Assembly (NCBI GenBank): GCA_024220525.1
Contig: JAMYWO010000260.1
Location: 26,114-56,357, forward strand
Source of the DNA: Cochliopodium minus
Lineage: Eukaryota; Discosea; Himatismenida; Cochliopodiidae
DNA length: 30,244 nucleotides
Reading direction: 5' to 3'
Below, one piece after another: positions 21,078 through 30,244 of this stretch. Both the position numbers and the translations under genes were made by a program. The notes beneath the pieces were generated by a model. It was not told where the DNA came from. It saw nothing but the letters and a program-made list of their open reading frames with translations, and ran no database searches. The number at the start of each line of letters is the position of its first letter. Position 1 is the stretch's first letter.

Positions 21078-23714
21078 ATGAAGAAGATTGAGAATAATGA
21101 ATTGATAGAATCTTCATACAGAATCACCAACTTTGGTGATATCATCAAGGGATTAATCTACAATTCCATCGATGCAAATGCCAGCATGATAAGAATATGG
21201 TTCGATATCGACAAAATGAGCATCAAAGTGGAAGATAATGGCAAAGGTACATTCAAAGAAAAGATATAACAATTTATCAATAAAATCAAATTTTAATTTC
21301 ATTTCTTTTTTGAAAGGGATGACTAAGAAAGAGTTAGAAAATTGTGGAAAGGAATACCATTCAGGAAGTTTAAACAAAAAGTATTAAAATTAATTTTTTT
21401 TTATTATTTTTTCGAAGAATTTAATTTTAAATATTCAATTCGATTTTCAAAAGGAGAAAAAATTGCAACACAACATTTGGAAAGATGGGAAAATTCTTGT
21501 TTCTTCTTACCAAAGTTTGCAGTTTCACAATTGTTGAAACTTTTTCTTTGTTGGAAGAGTCGGGACAAGCATTGAAGAAGAAATTGGGAGAATTGACTAC
21601 TTCAAATTCATTTGACAAATCAACACAAGGTTCTGATCTTTCTAAAATTATTATTTCAATTTTAAATAAATACATTTAAATTTTTTATTATTTAAGGAAC
21701 TGTCATTGAAGTTAATGACATCTTTTATAACATTCCTGTCAGACTTAAAAACATGAAGAAAAGTTGGGAAATACAAAATCTGATCAAAGTTGTTCAATCA
21801 ATTTCTATTGCTTTTCCTGAAACTGAATTTGTTGTGTACAATGAAGGAATCCAAAACAACTATTTATCCGAACATTCTTATTTGTTTAAATTTAAAGTTT
21901 GTGAAACAGCCGAGGAGAGATTCAAGGAAGTTCACAACTACACAGATTTTTCTATTCCTATTGTTGTTCATCATAAAGATTTTGCAATAAAAGTAAAAAA
22001 TTAATTCTTTTTTTTTTTTTCATTCAATTTCGATGGAAGGCAAGATTGTGTAGTTTAGAAAATGGAGTGAATAATAGATATCTACAGTTCATTTGTAAAA
22101 ATTTTTTTCTTTAAATTTTAAAAGTTAAATTTTTAGTTTATTTTTTAAAAATCTTTTTTGAAAAGATATCAACAAGCGTTTGATAGAAAATAAAGAATTT
22201 TATGAGAAAATCAACAAAGTTTTTAGGTCCTTGGTAAAAAAGCCTTCACAAAAATATACTAAGAATCAAAAATTACCCTCAATTTATCCTGTTTTTTTGA
22301 TTCACCTATTTGTTAACAACGATGATACAAACGAAATACAATTCATTGAGGAAGGTAACATTAAAAATTTTTTATTCAAAATTTAAAGTTTTTCATTTAA
22401 AAATTAAAATTATGAAAAATGTTATTAAAAAAATAAAAATTTAAATTATGGAAATTAAAAAATTTATAAACTTTACAATTAAAAAAGGAGGAATAGGAAC
22501 TACTGTTTTGAGTACCAAATTGCTCAAGATCAGGGAGTCTTTATTGGAAATTGTTTACAAATTTTATGGAATTTCAAAAGGGAAATTTGTTACTTCTCCT
22601 TCTACTCCCAATTCTCCAAAACAATTATTCATCAATAACAATGTTAACAAAATTTTAACTTCTCCAATTTCACCTCACCCATCTTCTGATTCAAGTAAAT
22701 TATTTTAAATTTTATTTATTTTAAAATTTTAATAATTAAAATATAGTTTTCAACAAAAAAATAAAAACATTCTCCCCAATCTCAAAAGAGAAACAATCTA
22801 TTGACCTTTCTCCTTGGAAAAAATCAATAAGAAATAAAATTATTATGATGAAGAAATCAAGAGAAGATTTAGAGTTGATCTCACCAAAATCACCTCTCCA
22901 AAATATGAATTCTTTGGTTTTATTTTTAATTATTAATTTTAATTATATTTTTAAAGAAATAATCATATTTTTTTAAGAAAAATAAAATCGAAAAAGATGA
23001 CATCAGAAGTTTAAAGTTTGTTTGTCAATACGAAAAAAAGTTCATCATTGCAAGAAATTCAAAGTTCTTATTCATCATTGATCAACATGCAGTATTTTAC
23101 TTTTATAATTTAAATAATTTTTTATTTTTTTTTTCTTAAAGGCTGATGAAAGAATAATATTGGAGGATCTAGAGGAGAGGATGATTAAATTGGCTCCTTT
23201 TTCAAATGAAAATGAAATTTGTTTGTTCCAAAAAAAATCAGTTTGTTTTTTCTTTGAAATAACTCAAAAACTTCTCAATTCTTTTCAAAACAAAACAATC
23301 ACTGATATCTTGTCCGTCTGGGGATTCAAATTCATTTTTGAAAAGAAAGAAGGAATTATGGTTCTAAATATGTTGACAACTTTAAATATTTTGAACGTTG
23401 ATCTCACAATTCAAGATCTGATTGAATTTGTTGAACATTTAGGTTATTTTCATTTTTATTTATCATATTTATTAAAAAATTTTTTCTTAGAAAAAAATTC
23501 GGTTATGAGTAAAGTAAACTTGCCCCCTTTTTTGAATAGAATTTTAAGTTCAAAAGCTTGTAGGAGTGCAGTGATGTTTGGAGATACCCTTGATGAGTTT
23601 CAGTGTAACAGAATCCTTCAGAGAATGTCCGAATGTAATTTTCCATTTGTATGTGCACATGGAAGACCGACCATCTCTATTTTGACAGAAATCTCATGGA
23701 TGAAGAAAAAATGA
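21078..23714 (+). CDS. MLH3: MutL homologue, MLH3 type
   Basis: Eleven exons (21078-21246, 21317-21380, 21454-21629, 21697-21992, 22040-22094, 22166-22354, 22488-22694, 22747-22916, 22978-23091, 23142-23442, 23491-23714) give 654 residues, near yeast Mlh3 (715) and far shorter than human. N-terminal GHKL landmarks: NSIDANAS (29-36), DNGKGM (53-58), GTVIEVNDIFYNIPVRLK and QFIYINKRLI. The C-terminal endonuclease motif DQHA-x2-E-x4-E is complete (D477 to E488), with ACR at 603-605 and CAHGRP at 635-640. CAHGRP rather than CPHGRP points to MLH3 over PMS2. With MLH1 it would nick DNA in mismatch repair and meiotic crossover resolution. The ATPase is eroded: Gly25 sits where the catalytic Glu is expected, and GFRGEAL is replaced by GKMGKFL. 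Intron 23443-23490 could be read through in frame, but it is A/T-rich and intron-like. Confidence 0.88.
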
Positions 23715-23895
23715 AAATGAAAATTGGAAAAATAATTTTGATTAATGTTTTGTTTTTAATTTGATAAATACAATTAGAATTCAAAGAAAAGAATATCATC
23801 CTTTTCTATTTAAAATTTAATTAGTCGGAGTTTAATATTAATAAAAAAAGAAAGATTTCTTAAAATTTAAAAGAATAAAAAAAAATAAAAAAAAA

Positions 23896-26800
23896 ATGAA
23901 ACCATTAAGCCACATCTTCGTCATTTTATTGGGCCTATTTATCATATTCATCGGTTTGAAATGGGTGTTGATAGGATCATTGGAAGTTAACGAATGCGAT
24001 ATGACTTACATGTGGCCAAATCTTTACAAGATAGAAGTCAAATCCGAATATAGCTATAAATATACCCTTCATATTTATAGAGAAGGAGAGAAATACATCA
24101 AGGACCCTGATTTTGTAAAGCATAATGAATTTTTTGTTCAATATAACGGCAATAAAAAATATATAAAAATATTGTTGCGACATTTATACGAATAAATCAA
24201 ATCCATTTTGAAAAAGTATATGATCTTCAATCAATGAAGAAAAGTGTTGAAGAAATTTCAACGAAAAATCCACCAAATTTTTTTGTCACATGTTTCATTA
24301 TAAAAAAAATAAAAAAATATAATTTTAATCACTGATATATAAAATATATTTATACATAAAATTTATATTCTCTTTCTTCTTTGTATCAATCATATAAAAT
24401 AACAGTGATTATTTTTTTTGACAAAAATATATTTTTTTTTTTTATCGCTGTAACTAAATCTCATTTGAAATTCTATAGCCTCCCAAAGACAATCAGTATG
24501 GGATACCTATTCTTTTCATCCCCGGAAATGCAGGATCATATAAACAAGTGAGATCCTTGGCATCTGAGACCACGAGATTGGTGGATCCATTGTTGGAACC
24601 AGAGGTAAAAAAAAAAAACTTTATATAAAAAACAGTTAATGTATAGGAAAATAAAAATTGAGATAGATCTATAAAAAAAAAATAAATAAAATTATAATCA
24701 TAAAATCACTTTGGATAATATATCACTGATAGATCATTTTGAAAAGATTATTCACTATTTTGTTCATATCTTAATTTGAAATAATAAAGATAATATCTAA
24801 TCCCGCTCTTTGATTAATAAATTAATAAAAAATCAATTTTTGTTGAGAATTAAAATTTATTTTTTGTTTCAAAATTTTGAAACAGGCAAAGATAAATTTA
24901 CAAAATCTTTAAAAATTTATTTTTCATCACAGTTACGCTCAATAAGAAAGAAAGCAAACACATCCATCAAATTTGACTTTTGGTCAGTTGATTTCAACGA
25001 CGAGTTATCTGCTTTTTCGGGAGAGCTCATGCAACAACAGACAAGGTATACAAACCAATGTATCAAGTTGTTGTTAGAACTTTACAAAAAGTCAAAGAAT
25101 CCTGTCTCAAAGATCATCATCAGTAAGATTTTTTTAAGAGTTACATTATTTTAATTTATTAAAAATTTATTTTATTGTTTAACTTTTTATTTATACTTTC
25201 TAACATATATTTTATTTTTTCATTTTTATTTTATTAATATTTTATTTTTTATTTTTTATTTTTTATATTTTATTTTATATTTTATTTTTTTTATTTTTAT
25301 TTTTATTTTTATTTTTATTTTTATTTTTATTTTTATTTTTATTTTTATTTTTATTTTTATTTTTATTTTATAAAAATTATTCATATTTTTTATTATAAGT
25401 TGGACATTCGATGGGAGGTATGGTTGCAAGAGCACTGTACACTGTCGACAACTACGTACCAAACTCTGTGGAGAACATCTTCACCTTTTCCACCCCACAC
25501 AAACCAGCCTTCATGTGTGACCTCAGCATGGAGAAATTCTACGACAAAGTCAATCATTTTTGGAGAGTTGAAAATAATCAATTGTCTGAAAAAGAGTTGA
25601 AAAATGTGGCTGTTGTTTCATTAGGAGGTTTTTTTATTTTTTATTTTTCATTTTTCATTTTTATTTTTTATTTTTTATTTATTTTTATTTAATTTTATTA
25701 TTTTTAAATTATTTTTTATTTAATTTTATTATTTTTAAATTATTTTTTATTTTTTATTTTTTATTTTTTATTTTTTATTCTTCAAAATTCATTTTCTTTT
25801 CGATTATTTTTTAGGATCTTTTAGAGACACACTCATTGATGATCCAAATGTCAGACTCTACGACCTCATCCCAGAAAATCATTATGTATCAGTATCTACA
25901 GATTCAATTCCTGAAGTAAAATAAAATAAAATAAAATAAATAAAAATAAATAAAAATAAATAAAAATAAATAAAAAAAATAAATAAAATAAATAAAATAA
26001 AATTAATTAAAAATAAATAAAATTAAATAAAAATTTTAAAAATAAAATTTAAATTAAAAGGCTTGGGTACAATCTGACCATCAGTGCATCTTGTGGTGTA
26101 ACCAAGTGATGAAGGTGGTTTCCAAAATGTTAGTAGACTTGATTGACGAAACAACCAAACAGCCAATACCCTCTTTAGAAGTGAGAATAACTAAATTCAA
26201 GTCACATTTGATAGAGTAAAATAATTTTAGTTTTATTGTTTTTATTTTTATATATTTTTCATTATTTATTTTATTTTAATTTTCATTCAATATTTTTATT
26301 TAAAGTTTTAATTTTTATTTTTTTTATTTTTTTTATTTTTTATTCTTCAATTTTTTTCGTAAAGAAATACAGCATACGCACTCAATCTTTCCACAAAAGG
26401 CCAAAAACATAACAGTTTAATTGTAGAAAACCAATCAAAAATAAAAAATCTCCTCCCACAACCATTCCAAAAAGAAAACTTCGAACAATTAACCCAAAGT
26501 TCATTTTCGAAGAAACAGTACTTGAAACTGTCGGAATATTCTGGAAAAAACAAGTTCCTCTACGAATTGCCCAAGAACAAAAACGAAGGAATTTTTTTTT
26601 CGACGGATATTGATGTGGAAAGTTCCGCTTTCTATGTCGGAAAAATCAATAATAATTCCGAAATTGTTTCTTTGAATGAGTTGCTTGTTTCTTTACCTCC
26701 TGAGGGCAAGATGAGGGACGATTTCGTTGCAATGAGGGCCAAGAGTCATCCTGTCAAGAAGAACTATGTTTATGTTCGCTCAGTTTTGATCTTAAGTCCT

Positions 26801-29090
26801 TCCATGATTCAAAATGATGATTATGTAAGTTAAAAAAAATATTAAAAAGAATTATTTCAAACATAAAAATTATTATAAAGAACAATATTAAATTTAAAAA
26901 ATAAAATAATAATAAAAAATTTTAAAAAGAATTATTTCAAAAATAAAAATTATTAAAATAAAAAAATTATTTTAATAAATATAAAGATTATAAAAATTAA
27001 GTAGATCATAAATATTTTTTTTAAATTATTAAAAAAAATTAATTAAAAATTTCTGTTTAGTTAGTTTTGATTTTTGATGAAAATGTCTGCAAACAAGACT
27101 TTAGCATCAAAATTAGCCGCTACGACCCAGCAGAAACCAACAAAGAGATGCAGGCGCCCACCATCTTCTCGCCTCAAAGAAACATGAGAACAAAAGACAA
27201 CACTCCCTTCCTCAACATCACCCTCACTACAGACTCAAACAGAAAGATGGAGAGGGTATTTGGACAGGTTGAAAATTTTTATTTCTTGTTTTTTATTTTT
27301 TATTTTTTATTTTTTATTTTTTATTTTTTATTTTTTATTTTTTATTTATATTTTTTATTTTTTTTATTTTTTATTTTAAATTTCTCATTTTTTTTATTTA
27401 TTTTTTGTATTTTTTTAATGTATTTTTTTAATTTTTCTTATATTCATACAGGTATTTCCTTTCACATATTCATTGGAAAGAACAAATGAAGCGAAGGAGC
27501 AGTACGAGATCACTTCTTATCATTTGAATCCTTCTAATTTGTATTCTACTTTCAACGTCAACTTGCAAAAAAAAGAACAAGTATTGTATAGGTAAATTAT
27601 AAAAAAAATATTAAAATAAAATAAAAAACTAAGAAGAATAAAAATAATTAAAACAAATATTCCAAACAAAAAAATATTAAAATAAAAATAAAAAATAATA
27701 AAAAATTATAAAAAAATAATAAAAAATGTTATTAAAATAAATATTCCAAACAAAAAATAAATAAAATGAATAACAATAAATAAAAAAATATTAATCAAAA
27801 AATATTTCAAACTTTTAAAATTAATAAAATAATATTTAAAATTTGATGAATTGATAAATTTGATTCTTAAAATAATAAAAATAAAAATTATTTAAATAAA
27901 ATTTTATTAATTTTTCTAATTTTTTTTTTCAATTCAAAAATTACTACCATTTTTGTATTTTTATTTTTTTTAAATTAAAAATTTTTAGGTTGCAACCTGA
28001 TAATGTGAGAAAGGGAGAAATATTGGGATATTTGGTTGTCTTCTTCGACTACCCACAAGAATACGATGTGGACATATTTATAGACATTGAGGGGATATTG
28101 GGAAACTTTTTGAGAGTGTTCATACCACAAGTTCTGCCATGGTGCTTTGTATCATTTTGTCTGTGGGAACTTTTAGGAGAAAAAAAAGTTTTGTCGTTGA
28201 AATTCCACTTGTTTTTCATCTCCGCATGCTTCTTCCTTTCATGTTTCGAAATTGATGAATTCATGTGGGATCTCTTCAAAACTTTTCCCTTCATAGATCG
28301 TTATAATTCTTATTATCATTTTGTCACAACTCCCTCTCTTTTTTTACATTCGATTCATTTGTTGATTTCTTTGTCCATCATTACTGTTTTCAAGCTTTTC
28401 GTTTGGATTCTCTTCACTTTTTTCTGGCTCGTTTCTTTTTTCTTTCAAAAACTCACTTCTTTCAAGAGAACAAGTTTGGATGTTGAAGATCCTCTCAACA
28501 ACAACTCTGCTTCAAAAAAAAATCATCAAAAAAAGAAATCTTTTTTGGATTCTTTTTCTTTTTCAAACTCTTTTTTCGAACAAACTTTCAAAAGTTTCAT
28601 CCTCCTATCTATTCTCGTCACTCTTCTTTCCTATTTCATTCACATCAACATTCTCCTTGGAATTTTCCTCATCTATTTGTCCCTTCCTGAATCTTCTAAA
28701 TACGTTTTCGAATCTCAAAAAATGTTTCTCTTTTGTCGCTGTTCTATAACTTTTGCTCTCAATTCTTTGGATTTGATTGTTTGGATAAGAAGTATTTCTG
28801 AGAATGGTTATTGGAAAAGAGAGAGTTTGTCAACTTGGATACTTTACTCCACTGTTTTATTTTCAATCAACAACATTCTTTTCTTCAAATCTCATGGCTC
28901 TTTTCTTCCTTCTTTTTTCTCTTTTTACAAATCTTTTTTCTCGATAGTTTTCTCTCTTTTGTTTTGCATGATTTCTTTTGGAAGATTGAAATATTTAATT
29001 TTGTTTATCGAAATTATTTATTTGATTTTTAATTTTCTCTATTTCTTCTTTTCTTCTCAAAATTCATCTTCAAAAGTCAAAAATATTTAA
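23896..29090 (+). CDS. PGAP1: GPI inositol-deacylase (PGAP1/Bst1)
   Basis: Ten exons (23896-24114, 24479-24604, 24933-25122, 25400-25627, 25815-25915, 26061-26215, 26365-26824, 27061-27267, 27452-27591, 27989-29090) give about 975 residues, between human PGAP1 (922) and yeast Bst1. All phases agree. An N-terminal signal anchor ([16 protein letters not shown]) is followed by [38 protein letters not shown] and the lipase motif GHSMGG with nucleophile Ser182. FTFSTPHKP and SDHQCILWC, which holds the likely active-site His, come next. The last exon encodes about 367 residues with many hydrophobic segments, the C-terminal membrane bundle of the family. The enzyme removes the inositol-linked acyl chain from GPI anchors in the ER lumen, which promotes ER exit and quality control of GPI proteins. 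Introns are extremely T-rich. Exon 3 could start elsewhere, but only 24933 keeps phase. Confidence 0.93.
25290..25369. repeat. (ATTTTT)n microsatellite in PGAP1 intron 3
   Basis: About 13 near-perfect copies of a 6-base unit lie on the + strand. They sit just before the acceptor of the exon that carries the catalytic GHSMGG motif, in intron 25123-25399. Confidence 0.85.
25741..25779. repeat. (TTTTTTA)n run in PGAP1 intron 4
   Basis: Five to six copies of a 7-base T-rich unit lie within intron 25628-25814. A related ATTTTTTATTT pattern precedes it from about 25640. Confidence 0.75.
25916..26060. repeat. A-rich AAATAAAAAT-type tandem repeat, PGAP1 intron 5
   Basis: The intron is almost wholly AAAATA/AAATAAAAAT repeats. 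This is the opposite strand bias to the T-rich neighbouring introns of the same gene. Confidence 0.75.
27290..27353. repeat. (TTTTTTA)n microsatellite in PGAP1 intron 8
   Basis: About eight near-perfect copies of a 7-base unit lie in intron 27268-27451, upstream of the acceptor tattcatacag. Confidence 0.8.
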
Positions 29091-29199
29091 AACTAATTCA
29101 ATCAAAAATAAAAACATAAAAAGAAACAATTCGTCAATTAATAGATTTATTTTTAATAAAAGTAAATTTATTTTCAATCATTCGAATGAGAACAACTGT

Positions 29200-29399
29200 T
29201 TAATTTTTCATTGATCGAATGATTATGAACAAAACAGGTTTTGGTATTTTGAAAAGTTTATTTTGAGAAGAAATCCTTTTCAAACACAACACAAACACTT
29301 TTACTCTATCTTTAAATTCTTTAGGAAAATATTTGTGTTCTTCTGGAGACCAATCCTAAAAAAATAAAGAAATCAAAATTTAATAAAATAAATAAATAA

Positions 29400-29430
<31 letters not shown>

Positions 29431-30244
29431 TAAAAAATAAGGATAAAAAAAATAAAATAAATGGATAATTTGTACAGACAAAAGAAGATTGTTTTGAATC
29501 AATTTGATATCATCAAATTCAAGTTTGCAAGCAACATTTTTGTAAGTTGTATTTCCAAATCCTAATTCATAATATCCTCCATGTCCACAAACAAATATTT
29601 CTTTATTTCCTAAACAATAAAAATAAGATAAATTAAATAAAAAAATAAAAATAATATTTTATTTTACTGTTAACAAAAACAGAACGAGAAAATCCAGTTG
29701 TAATGAAAGAAATGTTCTGAAGATTAATTTTTGTAAAAGAACAATAATCATTGTTATTATTTCCTAATCCAAGTTGTCCATAATCATTATGACCACTTCC
29801 ATAAACTTCTCCATCTCCTAAAAATTTATGAATTTAATTTATCAATACAAAATTTTTATTTTTATTTTTTATTTCATTTATTGTTTTAATAAAAATTTGG
29901 ATTTTATTTTTTTATTTTATTTTATTTTATTTATCAAATTAATTTATTTTAATCATTTTTTTATGTTTATTTTATTTTATTTTTACTTGTTAAAATGAAA
30001 GTAAAATTGTTTCCACAATGAACAGAAGAAACATTTGGAAAAGAGTTTATTTTTTGAATTTCAAACGTATTCTTGTAATTTCCTATTCCTAATTCTCCAT
30101 GTGAATTATATCCAAAACATTTCAAAATTGTTTTCCCTTTTTCTTCTCCTTTATTTTTCCAAAAAAATTTTTATTTTTTATTTTTTATTTTTTATTTTTT
30201 ATTTCAAATTTTTTATTTTTTATTTCAAATTTTTTATTTCAAAT
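29200..30244 (-). CDS. RCC1-repeat protein, second copy (partial, 3' part)
   Basis: The four last exons are visible: 30148-29987, 29817-29668, 29609-29476 and 29355-29200; the gene continues past the window edge. They match exons 7 to 10 of the RCC1 gene at 366-2648 in order, strand, intron phase and nearly in length (162/150/134/156 against 168/147/134/156 bases). The last exon differs by only a few residues, reading KYFPKEF instead of KYFSKEF. It ends with the same IPKPVLFIIIRS tail and TAA. All length differences are multiples of three, so this copy looks functional in the visible part. Parts of the introns and the 3' flank are also similar, which points to a recent duplication. Role as for the first copy: propeller scaffold or exchange factor, undetermined. 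Confidence 0.88.

Noticed and set aside
23443-23490. Reading MLH3 exon 10 straight through into exon 11
   Set aside because: The frame stays open, but the 48 bases have intron composition, GT-AG ends and translate to a Phe/Leu/Tyr run absent from the family.
16406-29090. An operon-like functional cluster of the four + strand genes
   Set aside because: Spacing is short (127-181 bases), but the functions differ and eukaryotic neighbours are normally transcribed separately. Nothing in the sequence shows trans-splicing or a shared transcript.
1-30244. Transposons, LTR or virus-like elements, tRNA or rRNA genes, CRISPR arrays
   Set aside because: I saw no transposase, reverse transcriptase, integrase or capsid-like ORF, no long terminal or inverted repeats around a coding unit, and no recognisable structural RNA.

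Overview
This is a eukaryotic nuclear window. It is very AT-rich and intron-dense. Exons stand out because introns and spacers are almost pure A/T with runs such as (TTTTTA)n, while exons carry noticeably more G/C. Nearly every intron is GT-AG and most genes have 3 to 13 exons. Gene content (Ras, RCC1, ankyrin and LRR families, DHHC transferase, PGAP1, MLH3) fits a free-living amoeboid protist. An Anaeramoeba-, heterolobosean- or amoebozoan-like host is my guess and is not proven by the sequence. Exon models were built by hand: each junction was checked for splice dinucleotides, reading phase and family alignment.

Layout. 1-95: last codons of an unidentified + strand gene. 366-2648 (-): RCC1-repeat protein. 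2649-3742: spacer with one unassigned ORF. 3743-4751 (+): membrane-anchored 2H phosphoesterase. 4792-8723 (-): leucine-rich-repeat multi-pass membrane protein whose ectodomain half looks broken. 8757-10898 (-): ankyrin-repeat protein. 11317-12478 (+): Ras-type GTPase with a CAAX box. 12845-14080 (-): PB1 + FW-domain (NBR1-like) protein. 14460-15675 (-): ACT-domain protein resembling the CASTOR arginine sensors. Then four closely spaced + strand genes: sphingosine-1-phosphate phosphatase (16406-18751), DHHC palmitoyltransferase (18904-20950), MLH3 (21078-23714) and PGAP1/Bst1 GPI inositol-deacylase (23896-29090). 29200-30244 (-): the 3' part of a second, closely related RCC1 gene that runs off the window.

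Several products act on membrane lipids or lipid-anchored proteins: a prenylated Ras, a palmitoyltransferase, a sphingolipid phosphatase and a GPI-anchor remodelling enzyme. The CASTOR-like and NBR1-like genes belong to families tied to nutrient sensing and autophagy. Neighbouring eukaryotic genes need not share a pathway, and I see no evidence of co-transcription. The observations I rate highest are the CASTOR-like gene in a protist, a C-terminal module shared by the RCC1 and ankyrin proteins, an MLH3 with an intact nuclease motif but an eroded ATPase, and very short or GC-AG introns.
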